DNA from: a virus | Virus record (IMG/VR): IMGVR_UViG_3300020119_000039 | Span: 1-42,441 of that record | Direction: 5' to 3' (one strand) | DNA: 42,441 bases | Shown: positions 5,968 through 15,008 of the stretch, in pieces | How the letters are laid out: each line of letters opens with the position of its first letter | How positions within the stretch are numbered: position 1 is the stretch's first letter | Translations under genes and position numbers: made by a program | The notes under the pieces: generated by a model | Seen by the model: only the letters and a program-made list of their open reading frames with translations | Told to the model about the DNA's origin: nothing | The model's database searches: none

Positions 5968-6117
5968 TTAGAACAACCAGGCTCCGGCAATGAACGCCGC
6001 CACGTGCGTAGCAATGAACACGTGCCACAGCTTCACGCTGCCGCTCTTGTTCATACCCACTGAAAGTGCATCTCGCACTAGCTTCAAAATGATCGGTCCA
6101 GCGCCACCACCACTCAT
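5968..6117 (-). CDS. Small membrane protein, 49 aa
   Basis: ATG at 6117 overlaps the preceding stop as ATGA and the frame ends in TAA at 5968-5970, abutting the next ATG. The product begins with a glycine-rich, amphipathic N-terminus (MSGGGAGPIILKLVRDALSV) and ends in a hydrophobic segment (VFIATHVAAFIAGAWLF). It is one of five consecutive small membrane-protein candidates in the lysis region and could be a holin component. No family recognised. Confidence 0.6.
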   Translation of the reverse strand: MSGGGAGPIILKLVRDALSVGMNKSGSVKLWHVFIATHVAAFIAGAWLF

Positions 6118-6413
6118 GGTTTCGTCTCCTCGTATTGCTTGCGTTTCTCCGGCGACCAGCGTTCGCGCGGCTCAATGAATCCGGCGTGGATCAGCTTCCC
6201 GTCCACTTCATTAACGTAGTACTGGAGCATCCGCGTCTCTCGCTCTGCACGGATTGCGGTATAGGCAGACCACGCGGACAGCGCTGCAGCAATACCGCAG
6301 AGCGCCGCGCATACCGCGACCACTGAAAGATGTTTTCCGGAGTCGATATGGATTACTTGCGCCGACCGATCAGACGCGGTGGCATCGAAGTCCAAGGGCG
6401 TGTCATTTGCCAC
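6114..6413 (-). CDS. Small membrane protein, 99 aa
   Basis: The GTG start at 6413 overlaps the preceding stop by 11 bases; the stop overlaps the next ATG as ATGA. After an acidic N-terminus of about 28 residues comes one membrane segment (VVAVCAALCGIAAALSAWSA), then a charged C-terminus with a WSPEKRKQYEE end. This layout fits a single-pass inner-membrane protein of the lysis or exclusion type. Family not recognised. Confidence 0.6.
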   Translation of the reverse strand: MANDTPLDFDATASDRSAQVIHIDSGKHLSVVAVCAALCGIAAALSAWSAYTAIRAERETRMLQYYVNEVDGKLIHAGFIEPRERWSPEKRKQYEETKP

Positions 6414-6708
6414 GCTTCACCTCCTGCGGCTCCTTCGTGGCCTCTTCAATACCGCGATAGACTCGCCCCTCAACCGTGTTCAGATCCCGCTCTACCTGGC
6501 GCAATCTCTGCTCATGGTCCTGAATGCGCGCATCTCGCACGATGTCGCTGTCAATGCTGCGAGCTACCGTGACGTTGAGGTCGTATAGGTTCCGAGCTGC
6601 GATGCCCAGCAGTGCAACGATGGCAACGCCCAGCGAGCTCCAGAACCATCCCAAGAACTTATTCAAGCGCTTGTCGTGCATGGATATGGAGGCGCCAGTG
6701 TCAGACAT
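6403..6708 (-). CDS. Small membrane protein with coiled coil, 101 aa
   Basis: The first gene of the lysis region after the tailspike. Residues 16-40 form a membrane segment (FLGWFWSSLGVAIVALLGIA) and residues 55-95 a polar, heptad-like helix (DHEQRLRQVERDLNTVEGRV). This resembles holin-like or Rz-accessory proteins. The gap to the tailspike stop is only 33 bases. The role is inferred from position only. Confidence 0.6.
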   Translation of the reverse strand: MSDTGASISMHDKRLNKFLGWFWSSLGVAIVALLGIAARNLYDLNVTVARSIDSDIVRDARIQDHEQRLRQVERDLNTVEGRVYRGIEEATKEPQEVKRGK

Positions 6709-6741
6709 GGCGGAATTCTTCGGGGAGTTGGTCGTAGGGGA

Positions 6742-8259
6742 TCATGCGATTTGCACCCAATCAGTGGCGCCGCGAATGAAGCCGTATAGCTGGCCGGATG
6801 ATGGAGTGAGGTTCACGCCACCAGTTAGACGGAACGCATCGGCAACTCCTGGGTTGTGGACAATCGTGGTGTTTGCATTGCCGGCGCGTAGATAGACAAT
6901 GCAGCCCTCTTGACCGCCGGTAAGTGTCGCCATATTCGTGGCGGCGCCGTTGAACATCAGCAATCGCGCGTGATATCCGCCTTGAGTGCTGGATACATTG
7001 CAGTTCGGGTTTGCGCCCGAGATCGTCTTCTCTACCGTCAGTCCTTCAAGAACAGAGCTCTGCGACCACGCTGTTTGCGGCCCGGCAGCCATTTGCTGCA
7101 CGCCGTTGATGCGTACCCATGGGATTCCGGCTGAATCAAATAGATTGCGATGCGGGGCGATCTCTACGCCGAAATTCCCAGTGCTCTCGAGCTCGTAAAC
7201 AGAATCGCCATTGGGAACGGCGAAATTGTTTGCAGCGAACGTGACGCCATTGCAGCGTGACATGCTGACTGCGTGCTGCACCGTGGTCGTGCCTGACGGC
7301 GACCCATTGCAACCGCGAATGTCGTACGAGTTAATGAAGACGGTAGATAGCCCCGCGCCAAGCTCCATGTAGAAATGGGTATTGCCAGGATTCTCCATGT
7401 CTAGCCCGTGGATAATCCCGCCGACGCACCCGAGTGTTGAATCGCTCTTGTTGCCGATGCGAAGGCATATTCCGCTTGTCTCGATCGCGCCACCCAGAAT
7501 GGTGACGTGGTAGGTACGGTTGATTATCAGCCCGCCAACCGTCGTGTTACACGTTGAGATATACGAGTGATCCCACTTGAACGTGGTAGATAGAACAGAG
7601 CCGAACGTATCAACTTCAACCGCGCCTTCTGTGAGGCTTCCACAGGAGGTAAATAGACAGTGATCCAGCACCCCCATCAATGTGCCGAGGAATGCGACGC
7701 CGGCCCCGTTGACGTTGCTGAAGTAGCAGCGCTCGACACGGCCATTGGTGACATCTGTAAACGTGACGCCACGCAGCGCAGACCCAGATCCTCGAATACG
7801 GCAGTTCTTGACGCTGCCCGCGTAGCTGTAGCCGCTTCCGGCAAACGTAATACCAGTCGTGACCGATGCGCCCTGAAACCTGATGCCGCCGCTAGCCCAG
7901 CCACTTCCAACGATGTCTACCGTGTTGCCATTGCCTACTGGAACGGACAGGTTCGCGGTGCATAGATAGCCAGAGCCTTCGCCGACGTACACAGTCCCAC
8001 CGTTGACGGCGGCCACGAGCAGCGCGTTTGCAATGGCTGCGGTGGAATCAGTGGCGTCGTCGGAAACGGCTCCGTAGCGGCGCACGTCGCCGGGGGGATA
8101 AGCCTTATTGATCGGAGTGATGCCTGCGGCTATCTCCGCCGCCGTCTGTACCCTGCTATCATCGAAAGAGTGGTCCAAGACATTGTTAAGTGTTTCGCGC
8201 GCACGCCTCTGGTGGTTGAGATCGTCTAACCCAACCACAGGGAGCTTTTGGAGAGGCAT
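6742..8259 (-). CDS. Beta-helix tailspike / receptor-binding protein
   Basis: A 505-residue protein whose residues about 55-110 match the start of the pectate-lyase-like right-handed beta-helix fold of phage tailspikes: DVRRYGAVSDDATDSTAAI, then GGTVYVGEG. Short residues rich in Gly, Asn, Ser and Val follow in repeating turns to about residue 390, then a small C-terminal domain. The first 50 residues probably form the adaptor to the tail. Such trimeric spikes bind and often cleave surface polysaccharide. Stop TGA. No clear ribosome-binding site precedes the ATG, and a 147-base gap separates it from the upstream gene. Confidence 0.85.
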   Translation of the reverse strand: MPLQKLPVVGLDDLNHQRRARETLNNVLDHSFDDSRVQTAAEIAAGITPINKAYPPGDVRRYGAVSDDATDSTAAIANALLVAAVNGGTVYVGEGSGYLCTANLSVPVGNGNTVDIVGSGWASGGIRFQGASVTTGITFAGSGYSYAGSVKNCRIRGSGSALRGVTFTDVTNGRVERCYFSNVNGAGVAFLGTLMGVLDHCLFTSCGSLTEGAVEVDTFGSVLSTTFKWDHSYISTCNTTVGGLIINRTYHVTILGGAIETSGICLRIGNKSDSTLGCVGGIIHGLDMENPGNTHFYMELGAGLSTVFINSYDIRGCNGSPSGTTTVQHAVSMSRCNGVTFAANNFAVPNGDSVYELESTGNFGVEIAPHRNLFDSAGIPWVRINGVQQMAAGPQTAWSQSSVLEGLTVEKTISGANPNCNVSSTQGGYHARLLMFNGAATNMATLTGGQEGCIVYLRAGNANTTIVHNPGVADAFRLTGGVNLTPSSGQLYGFIRGATDWVQIA

Positions 8260-8283
8260 GAAGGGGTGTGCTAGCCTTGGGGG

Positions 8284-8427
8284 ATGTCAGGATGGAAAGC
8301 GGTTGGCATTCCGTTGATTTGCGGACTCATTGCCGTGGGATTGGGATGCATAAACATCTGGCTTGGCATTCTCGCGGCACCAATCCTGTACAGCCTGTCC
8401 AAAGAGCTACTTTCCGACTGGCGGTGA
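8284..8427 (+). CDS. Possible lone plus-strand membrane-protein ORF
   Basis: In the gap before the tailspike, the plus strand has a 47-codon frame (ATG 8284, TGA 8425-8427) coding for a strongly hydrophobic helix-forming sequence, VGIPLICGLIAVGLGCINIW and onward, then a polar end KELLSDWR. A G-rich stretch lies just before the ATG but is close to it. It is antisense to the end of the 518-residue gene. A membrane-like product in an otherwise empty gap is suggestive, but there is no other support. Confidence 0.3.
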   Translation: MSGWKAVGIPLICGLIAVGLGCINIWLGILAAPILYSLSKELLSDWR

Positions 8428-9963
8428 ATTAGCTGTCTGCCGCGCCTTCTCCGCCGCGATCAAAGCGGCAAGCACAACTTCAGGCGGAATGCCGCTTGAC
8501 GCGCCCTGCTTAGCAAGTTGCTGGCCTGGACCAGACAGCAAGAACGACCGCGCTGCCTGACGCGCAAACGGATATAGGAGCCATCCCGGCTCTTTCGACA
8601 GCGCGGAAGCCCCTGCACTCATGAGCACATCGGTATTGCGTACCGCGCCTGAATCCGTGATTCCCTGCGCCGCTTTCGGAAAGGCTTGGCCGAACTGCGC
8701 TGCGAGTTTCAGATCGCCAGATAGCGGTTTGTTCTTCGCCAACTGCGCTGCGAGTTTCGTTGCAACCACGTTTCCGGTCGAAGGATTGAAGGCGCTCTCA
8801 ACGCTATAGCTTTTCGCGATGAGCTGGCGCGCATCTTTGAACTGCTGAAGAGCATCGCCCGATAGATTGCGCTCCATCAGATTTTCAATTGCGCTCGATA
8901 CTTCGCGATATCCCTTGCCTAACTCCTTATCACCAGCCAAGTAGGCTTTGTTGGCGGAGCCGCGCAGTATGTCGATTGCATCAACTGCGCTGTTGCCGTT
9001 CAGAGGCTCATCCTTCAGTGCCTGGACGATCTTCGGGATATTGTTCCCATCGCCCAGCGCATCCTTGAGCTTGCTACCCGCGAACTTAGCGGCGACAGAA
9101 TCCAATGTCTGCGTAGCCGGCGCGTCTAGCGCAACCGATCCAACCTGGCGCAGCGTCTTATAGGCGTCGCCAGCTTCGGATCTGAGCGAGGTAAGCGCAT
9201 CTTGCGTGAGTGGCGCATCCTCAGATAACCCTAGCGCACGCTTAGCTAACGTGTTCGTCACGTCCTGATTGCGCACAGCGGCGTCCTGCGCGGTCGCCAT
9301 CTTGCCGCCGAGTGATTCCATTAACTTGTTACCAAGCGTCGGATTCGTGGTGGCAGGAGGCACGACATAGCCTGCCTTCTGCGCGTTGGCCAGCGTCTGC
9401 TGACGAACCATGTCGTATCCGGGCTTCACAAATCCAGACGGAGCCTGTTGGGCAGCCTGAGGGGCTGGAAGCCTAGAGCCTGCAAGTGCAGACTCCACAA
9501 CGCCCGCAATCTTCTCCTGCGGCGTGCGCGACTCAGGCAGCACCGTATTCAGTGCTTGACGATTCATCTGAGATGGCAAATCGTAGTTAGATCCTGTCAG
9601 CATGTTCCGCGCTGACACACCCATATCCATCGCGGTCATGGGCAGCGACTCAACCGCATCGACGATGTTACGACCGGCGAGCTTCGCCTGACGCCCCCAT
9701 GTTTGCGGGTACGTCATGGCCTTCAGCTCCTTACCCCACCAGTCACCAGTACTTTCAGTCGGCGAATGGCGTGGATAGTCCGCAGGCAGGCCATCCCTGG
9801 CGTTCAACTGCTCGTTGGTCGGCGGCTTGTAGCCGATGCGCTTCGAGAAGTCCTCGAACGGCATGTCAGAGTAGAACTTCTGATGCAACGCACCCGCGAG
9901 CTGGTCATCGGGCATGTCCGCGTATTGCGGATACCTTTGCCTAACTTCTGCTAGCGTCGGCAT
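8407..9963 (-). CDS. Internal virion / ejection-type protein, 518 aa
   Basis: A long alpha-helical protein placed between tail genes and the tailspike, where podophages keep DNA-ejection proteins. The N-terminal 60 residues (MPTLAEVRQRYPQYADMPDDQLAGALHQKFY) match a short motif common at the start of such phage proteins. The middle is helical with many Ala, Lys and Asp. The stop is TAG (8407-8409); reading through would add 40 residues of unremarkable sequence ending before the tailspike, so TAG is accepted as stop here. ATG overlaps the preceding TAA. Confidence 0.7.
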   Translation of the reverse strand: MPTLAEVRQRYPQYADMPDDQLAGALHQKFYSDMPFEDFSKRIGYKPPTNEQLNARDGLPADYPRHSPTESTGDWWGKELKAMTYPQTWGRQAKLAGRNIVDAVESLPMTAMDMGVSARNMLTGSNYDLPSQMNRQALNTVLPESRTPQEKIAGVVESALAGSRLPAPQAAQQAPSGFVKPGYDMVRQQTLANAQKAGYVVPPATTNPTLGNKLMESLGGKMATAQDAAVRNQDVTNTLAKRALGLSEDAPLTQDALTSLRSEAGDAYKTLRQVGSVALDAPATQTLDSVAAKFAGSKLKDALGDGNNIPKIVQALKDEPLNGNSAVDAIDILRGSANKAYLAGDKELGKGYREVSSAIENLMERNLSGDALQQFKDARQLIAKSYSVESAFNPSTGNVVATKLAAQLAKNKPLSGDLKLAAQFGQAFPKAAQGITDSGAVRNTDVLMSAGASALSKEPGWLLYPFARQAARSFLLSGPGQQLAKQGASSGIPPEVVLAALIAAEKARQTANSPPVGK

Positions 9964-11090
9964 TAGCGAATACCCAGCGGATCGTTTTCACTCGCCTTGG
10001 CCGCAGGCGCTTTGGCCTGCTTTCGCATGCGATCAAGTCCGCTCTTGAGCACAGAAGAAAGATCGTCGAGGGCCGCGCGATAATCTTCCGTGCTCTGGCT
10101 GCGATTCAGGCGAGCGATAGCCGCTTCGCCCTTCTTGCCTTCGATATCAGTGATTGCGCCGCCGCCCTTGAGAGAGTTGTACGCCTGCAAGAACGTCTGG
10201 CCCTGAACCTGTTCAGCCAGTGCATTCGCAGCGGCCTGATCGGTGCCAGGAATGATCGGCGCCTTGCTGTAGATGCCAGTGATGTTCCCAAGACCAGGAT
10301 GGTTTTTGAGCTTGTTGATATCGCCCAGCGCCTGCGTGACGTTCGACTCCACGCGCGGCAGATCGAATTGCGCGCCGGCAGTCTTTTCTCCAGTGGCTGT
10401 TCCGGATGCGCCTGCTGCGGCCAGCGTCTGCTTGGCGTTTGCCTCTCTGGGCAAACTAGATAGCGGCTGCGGAGTCAGGGCAGGCTGGACCATGCCGGCG
10501 GGCTGCGCAGTCGCGGGCACAGCAGGATTAATGCGCGGCACCAGAGTCGGCACCCCACCGACATCATTCACACTGTTCGGATATTGTGCGGATGCCTTCG
10601 TGAGCTCGCGCTGGAATTCGACTAGCGTGCCAGTGAATCCCTGGTCTCGAGCGGTGTTGTAGGCCTGAAGCAGCGCAGACGGCTTGGCCTGGTTTCCGCC
10701 AGCGTATGGCGTCATGCCGGCAGCCTGATCCTCGTACATGAGAACCGGCTTGCCGTCCTTGCCGATAACCGAAATCAGCTTGCGTTGGCCCTTGCCGCCG
10801 AGTGCCGCCATCTGCGCCTGCATGTACTGCCGCTTAAACTCATCATCCGCGCGCGCCTGTTTCGCCTGATCAGCCTGCTGCATCGAGGCGCCCAGGATCT
10901 GTCCGAAGGAACGCTTCTGCGGTGATGGGCCGCTATTCGCGAGCAGCGCAAGCGCAAGGTCGCGATTGCCGAGCAAGTCCCGTGCGCCACTTGTAAGGCG
11001 CGACTGCCAGGAGAAATTGGGTTGCTGCATAAGCGCGGTAGGCGCATCAACCTGTGGGTTGAACTCGATATAGGGGTCGTACATGCTCAT
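9963..11090 (-). CDS. Virion-associated protein, 375 aa
   Basis: ATG at 11090 overlaps the preceding stop as ATGA; earlier in-frame TTG/GTG codons are rejected. The N-terminal part (NRDLALALLANSGPSPQKRSF) and the following glutamine- and alanine-rich helical region are of the kind found in internal virion proteins of BPP-1-like phages. Around residues 260-375 the pattern DLPRVESNVTQALGDINKL and the end KSGLDRMRKQAKAPA suggests long helices. There are no membrane segments. Likely part of the ejectosome with its neighbours; no defined activity. Confidence 0.65.
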   Translation of the reverse strand: MSMYDPYIEFNPQVDAPTALMQQPNFSWQSRLTSGARDLLGNRDLALALLANSGPSPQKRSFGQILGASMQQADQAKQARADDEFKRQYMQAQMAALGGKGQRKLISVIGKDGKPVLMYEDQAAGMTPYAGGNQAKPSALLQAYNTARDQGFTGTLVEFQRELTKASAQYPNSVNDVGGVPTLVPRINPAVPATAQPAGMVQPALTPQPLSSLPREANAKQTLAAAGASGTATGEKTAGAQFDLPRVESNVTQALGDINKLKNHPGLGNITGIYSKAPIIPGTDQAAANALAEQVQGQTFLQAYNSLKGGGAITDIEGKKGEAAIARLNRSQSTEDYRAALDDLSSVLKSGLDRMRKQAKAPAAKASENDPLGIR

Positions 11091-11818
11091 ATCCACCAAA
11101 CCCTTCCTTTGATCACCACGGGCTGTAACTGGTGAGGCTGCTGTTGCTGCTGTTGGCCGCCTCCCATACCGCTCTGCTGAATCATCTGCAGATACTGCTG
11201 CGGGTTCTGCTGGAGCGAACCCAAGAAGCCGCCGCCAGAGGTTGCAGATCCGATGCCAGCGCCTCCGCCGATTCCGTGGCTCGCAGCTAGTGCGCCTTGC
11301 GCGCCTCCGCCGTAGCTAGCGCCAGCGAAGTCAGCGCTGATGTTTGCAGGAATGCCTGCAGTGCCAACGCCTCCGAATCCTACGGCTCCGTCTCCGGCTA
11401 ACGCCGCGCCGCCGCCGGCAGCTCCTCCACCTCCACCACCGCCGCCAGCAATTGCGCCACCAGATCCAGCGCCGCCCGCAGCTCCACCGCCCATGAGCGC
11501 GCCGCCGCCGAAGATCGTGCCTAGCACTGCAAGCGCGGAGTCGCCTGGCTTGTTATGCACCATGTCTTTGATCTTGCCGCCGATCTCAGTGCGATCAATC
11601 GCGCGATGGATGGGATTGATCTTCCGGTCAAACGTGTCGAACTTCGTGAGCGCCTTGCCCGCGTACTCGTTGGGATACTCCCAAGTCTTCCGCATGAAGT
11701 TGTCGTACTTGTCGCCGATCAGGTAGTGCAGGGGGTCGCCAAGCAGTCCGGCCTCACCGAACGGCGACGCGTTGTTGTCGCTCCGCGTGGCGTTATTGAA
11801 GGCGTCGAAGATGCCCAT
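11087..11818 (-). CDS. Glycine-rich virion protein, 243 aa
   Basis: The N-terminal 95 residues are an ordinary domain (MGIFDAFNNATRSDN..., LTKFDTFDRKINPIHRAIDR). They are followed by about 100 residues of glycine/alanine low complexity that could span a membrane or pack as a helix bundle, then a glutamine-rich end with seven Gln in a row near residue 222. It sits among the internal virion genes and overlaps both neighbours (TAATG, ATGA). Glycine-rich hydrophobic tracts of this sort occur in podophage ejection proteins that insert into the envelope (inference). Confidence 0.65.
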   Translation of the reverse strand: MGIFDAFNNATRSDNNASPFGEAGLLGDPLHYLIGDKYDNFMRKTWEYPNEYAGKALTKFDTFDRKINPIHRAIDRTEIGGKIKDMVHNKPGDSALAVLGTIFGGGALMGGGAAGGAGSGGAIAGGGGGGGGAAGGGAALAGDGAVGFGGVGTAGIPANISADFAGASYGGGAQGALAASHGIGGGAGIGSATSGGGFLGSLQQNPQQYLQMIQQSGMGGGQQQQQQPHQLQPVVIKGRVWWI

Positions 11819-12558
11819 TAGCCGAAGTACCCGGCGAGCGATCCGAGAATGCCGCCGTATAGGCCACCGTTGCCGCCGAAGTTCCCACCGAGTTGCGAGC
11901 CCAGCATGCCGCCGCCAAGCGCTCCGCCTAGTCTGTTCTGGCTCGTCGGCTGTGAGGTGACCTGACCATACGAGCCGCTGACGCGCTGCAGGTACTGGTC
12001 AAGGTTCTGTCCGGGCTGGTCGTACGCCGCCTGGTTCTGCTGTTGCTGCTGAGCGCCGATGCCGAGTAGCGCGTTCGAATCCGCATACTGCGACTGGTTC
12101 AACTGCGGCGACATGCCGAGCGTCGCCATCTGGTTCTGACGCTCCTGCGCGTAGTTGCCGCCATAGATCTGAGTGGCAAGGTCATTCAACTGCTGCGAAC
12201 GCAGGCCTTCAGATGCTCCTACGTTCCTACCGTGGCCTGCGAACTCAGATGCCAACTGATTCTGCGACTGCAGAGCGGCGCGATTGAACGTCTGATCAAG
12301 ATATGGGTTACTGTTCAGAAACCCGCCATTTAGCGTATTCGTGGCAAGCCCAGACGCAGCTCCGCTTAGCTGGTTGTTAGACGCGAGTCCGCGAATCTGA
12401 TTCTGCGCGTTGACCTGATCGGCAGTGAAGCCGGCAAGACCGGTGCCGCCGTTCTGGTAAATGTTCTGCGCCTGATCAGCGCCGTACTTCACAAACGGTT
12501 CTTGCCACTTGGGCAAGTTGACCGTAGTCGTGGAATTTCCGCCGCTTGAACCGCCCAT
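11818..12558 (-). CDS. Virion protein starting MGGSSGGN, 246 aa
   Basis: The N-terminus (MGGSSGGNSTTTVNLPKWQEP) followed by a Gln/Asn-rich helical body (QNIYQNGGTGLAGFTADQVN, several QQ runs) and a glycine-rich tail is a familiar type of small internal or head-tail protein in podophages. It overlaps the next gene as TAATG. The ATG directly follows the TAG stop of the upstream gene in the same frame; AGAGG six bases before the ATG gives it its own ribosome-binding site, partly inside the upstream gene. Confidence 0.65.
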   Translation of the reverse strand: MGGSSGGNSTTTVNLPKWQEPFVKYGADQAQNIYQNGGTGLAGFTADQVNAQNQIRGLASNNQLSGAASGLATNTLNGGFLNSNPYLDQTFNRAALQSQNQLASEFAGHGRNVGASEGLRSQQLNDLATQIYGGNYAQERQNQMATLGMSPQLNQSQYADSNALLGIGAQQQQQNQAAYDQPGQNLDQYLQRVSGSYGQVTSQPTSQNRLGGALGGGMLGSQLGGNFGGNGGLYGGILGSLAGYFG

Positions 12559-12957
12559 CTACAACCTCTGCTCTAAAATGATTCCGACAAACCGAAACTC
12601 TGGAAGCACTCGCTTCCAACCCTTGCGGCCGTAGATCCGCATGTACGAACAACCGACGCCCACTGCCCACATCCGAAGCCTGCCGAGTACGGCTCGCATT
12701 CCTTCGCGCGAACACGTGCCGCAAGCTGCGTAGATCTCGCAGACACGGCCCTTTGGGCTTTCGATTACTTGGGTGACGACGACGCCGCGTAACTGCTGGT
12801 CGCTGACCGACCACAGTTGCTTGTCGCCTTTCTTGCAGGCTTCGCGGATTGCCTCCGCACTCGCTACCTGCGTCTCTTTCTCAAATCTCTCGAGATGCGG
12901 GCCATAGGCTTCCCACTGCGCATCGATCTGCGCAGAGGAAAGCCAAGTGGCTTGCAT
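12559..12957 (-). CDS. Acetyltransferase-like phage protein, 132 aa
   Basis: The sequence follows the plan of a small GNAT-like protein often found beside tail genes: WSVSDQQLRGVVVTQVIESP (central strands), a helix after GMRAVLGRLRMWA, and the ending GRKGWKRVLPEFRFVGIILE. It lacks an obvious acetyl-CoA loop, so it may be a structural relative. Stop is TAG at 12559-12561, immediately followed in the same frame by the ATG of the next gene, so amber readthrough would fuse the two proteins. Confidence 0.65.
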   Translation of the reverse strand: MQATWLSSAQIDAQWEAYGPHLERFEKETQVASAEAIREACKKGDKQLWSVSDQQLRGVVVTQVIESPKGRVCEIYAACGTCSREGMRAVLGRLRMWAVGVGCSYMRIYGRKGWKRVLPEFRFVGIILEQRL

Positions 12958-14382
12958 TTATGCGTTGCTGGACTCGATGGCTTCCGCGACGATTCCCTTG
13001 GTCTTGTCGAAGTTGCCAACGATCTGAACTTCAGCTTTCGCGTATTTCGCGTCAACTCTAAAGTTAGCCATTCCAGTTCTGGTTAATGGAGTGGTGGTCG
13101 CCGTGTAGGTGGACGACGTTCCAAGATCATCCCTGTAACCGACACGCACCGAAATTGCTGGTGCAGTCGAAGTGGACTCGACGTTCGGCTTGATGCCGCT
13201 TAAGAATCCACGACCGCCGGGATTTATCTCGAATTCCGATGTCTCAAGCGTCGCAGCGCCTGCTGTCGCCTGAAACACGCCAAGTATTGAATTATTGCCG
13301 GAGCTGAAGCCAAGCAACTTACTTTGCGAGCTTAATCCTGGGACTGGAGTTACAAAAACCTCCATGTCCTGGTTGGCGAACGTAAATGACTCAGTCGCAG
13401 GATTGAATGCGATGATCCTATCAATATCGAATGACGCTATATCCGTGCTGTAACCTAAATAAATCAGTCCGGTAGATGGGTCGTACCCGAAATTGGGAAC
13501 ATTCCTATCAGGATATTTGACCGTGTTGAGGAAGTAGTTATCCACTTTCCCCTGACCAATTCGCTGCACGCTAACGCCATCGGTTCGACAGAAGCCAACG
13601 TCAGATATGAAATAGACGAGGTTTCCGACTTTGATGCTTCCCCTATCCAGGGATTGGCCATGGGTGTTGTCGATCGTGTCGAACTGAAACACGGCCGGCG
13701 GCCCGACGTATGTCATGCGGATAACAGCGTTACGCTGCATGATGATCGCGTACTGATCTCCGCCGTGTATGGCCTTCACATTGCCAAATGAGGCGTTTAG
13801 ATCCTGCTCTCCGGCCTGTGTTGCAGTAGCTGTTGCGCTATTAGCTATCGGCCATTTAGTCGGGTCATCAATGGCGCACCACTTAAGAGTGCTGGGGCGA
13901 GCGGAAATCGTGTCATTAATGTTCCCCAGAACGACAAACCGATTCACGACGCCAATGCAGCCGGCGCGAGTAATAGGATCAGAAGTAAGCGCGGTAATGC
14001 TTGAGCTAGAACCCACCGTATGAACTGACGGTGTGGTTTGGTCGCTCGCCATGATCATCAGATTGTCAAACTGCGCGTAGCTCAGATTGCCAGGCATCGT
14101 TCCAAGCACGACGAAAGCCCCAGCATTAGCCGCCGAGGCAAGTGTGTGGTTGAAGACTGAGTGTGCGTAGATATACCCAACCGGGTCGCCATAGGCGAAT
14201 GCCGCACTATCTACTGCATTAGTCGCAGGGAACGTTGCAAGGCTGTTGTCTAGCGGACGAAACGGGACATAGCCATCGTCGATAGGCAGCACGTTCTTGG
14301 CGACGATCAAGCCGCCACCGCCAACGTCTGCCTGATCCGGCAACCACTCGCCGAAGCTAATAACCGTCGTCGCGAGACTCAC
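12958..14382 (-). CDS. Tail nozzle / stabilization protein, 474 aa
   Basis: A beta-rich protein with repeated blades such as GYIYAHSVFNHTLAS, RFVVLGNINDT, YAIIMQRNAVIRMTY, LVYFISDVGFCRTDGVSVQR and GLIYLGYSTD, consistent with the beta-propeller-like nozzle of podophage tails (P22 gp10-like). The start (LATTVISFGEWLPDQADVG) is characteristic of this family. It starts with GTG overlapping the preceding stop. It would form the distal part of the short tail, under the adaptor encoded by the next gene upstream. Confidence 0.78.
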   Translation of the reverse strand: MSLATTVISFGEWLPDQADVGGGGLIVAKNVLPIDDGYVPFRPLDNSLATFPATNAVDSAAFAYGDPVGYIYAHSVFNHTLASAANAGAFVVLGTMPGNLSYAQFDNLMIMASDQTTPSVHTVGSSSSITALTSDPITRAGCIGVVNRFVVLGNINDTISARPSTLKWCAIDDPTKWPIANSATATATQAGEQDLNASFGNVKAIHGGDQYAIIMQRNAVIRMTYVGPPAVFQFDTIDNTHGQSLDRGSIKVGNLVYFISDVGFCRTDGVSVQRIGQGKVDNYFLNTVKYPDRNVPNFGYDPSTGLIYLGYSTDIASFDIDRIIAFNPATESFTFANQDMEVFVTPVPGLSSQSKLLGFSSGNNSILGVFQATAGAATLETSEFEINPGGRGFLSGIKPNVESTSTAPAISVRVGYRDDLGTSSTYTATTTPLTRTGMANFRVDAKYAKAEVQIVGNFDKTKGIVAEAIESSNA

Positions 14383-15008
14383 GCCACGCGCACCTGAAGA
14401 ACGCCGCCGGACATGTTCTGCGCCTTCTGCAGATCCTGGTAATCATCCAGCGCCTGTTCGTAGTAGCTCTGCCAGAGCGAAATGCGCGCATCGTCCTTAA
14501 TGACCGGCATCGCCTCTAGCAGCGCTCCATAGAGCAGCAGATCAGGCGCGTTCAACACGAGATAGTGCGCGGCAGCGTCCGATGCGAACGACCGCAGAAG
14601 CGTCGGCTTCGCATAGAACGACCCAGCTACCGGATAGTCCGACGACGGCACTGGGCCGTATTCGAAGTTCGATCCGTTGCGCGCGATCAACGATGGCTTT
14701 CCGGTGCAACCGCCACGCGGGTAACGCTCATGAAGCTGCGAGAGACCGACCGGGCTCAACCGACGAGCTGGCGTCGTGTTCAAGTAGACGACTTTCCAGC
14801 CGAGAAACGCCGCAGGAACCGCGCTCACGCCTGCCGACATGGACGTGGAATAGGCTGACTCCATCCACGGCCCCCAGTTCTTCGGCTGACGGTAGAAGCG
14901 CTCTTCCCAGTTCTGAATAAATACTGGTATCTGCGAGGTGAGATCGCTGCGCGAGAGCCAGTCAGCGACGTTCGCAAGCAACGAGGTGTAGCCAGAGGTG
15001 ACGGCCAT
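14379..15008 (-). CDS. Head-tail adaptor / tail tubular protein, 209 aa
   Basis: The N-terminus (GYTSLLANVADWLSRSDLTSQIPVFIQNWEERFYR) matches the start of podophage adaptor proteins that bind below the portal. The central part is beta-like (YLNTTPARRLSPVGLSQL), and residues 160-200 are helical (LYGALLEAMPVIKDDARISLWQSYYEQALDDY), the typical end of this family. The ATG directly follows the glycosyltransferase stop (TAA). It probably links portal and nozzle. Confidence 0.78.
   Translation of the reverse strand: MAVTSGYTSLLANVADWLSRSDLTSQIPVFIQNWEERFYRQPKNWGPWMESAYSTSMSAGVSAVPAAFLGWKVVYLNTTPARRLSPVGLSQLHERYPRGGCTGKPSLIARNGSNFEYGPVPSSDYPVAGSFYAKPTLLRSFASDAAAHYLVLNAPDLLLYGALLEAMPVIKDDARISLWQSYYEQALDDYQDLQKAQNMSGGVLQVRVA

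Noticed and set aside
8260-8406. C-terminal extension of the 518-residue gene by TAG readthrough
   Set aside because: The extra 40 residues have no recognisable pattern, and the natural end at TAG is plausible.
11340-11726. Plus-strand ORF with proline runs
   Set aside because: It is the complement of the glycine-rich virion gene; proline runs mirror GGC/GGT codons.
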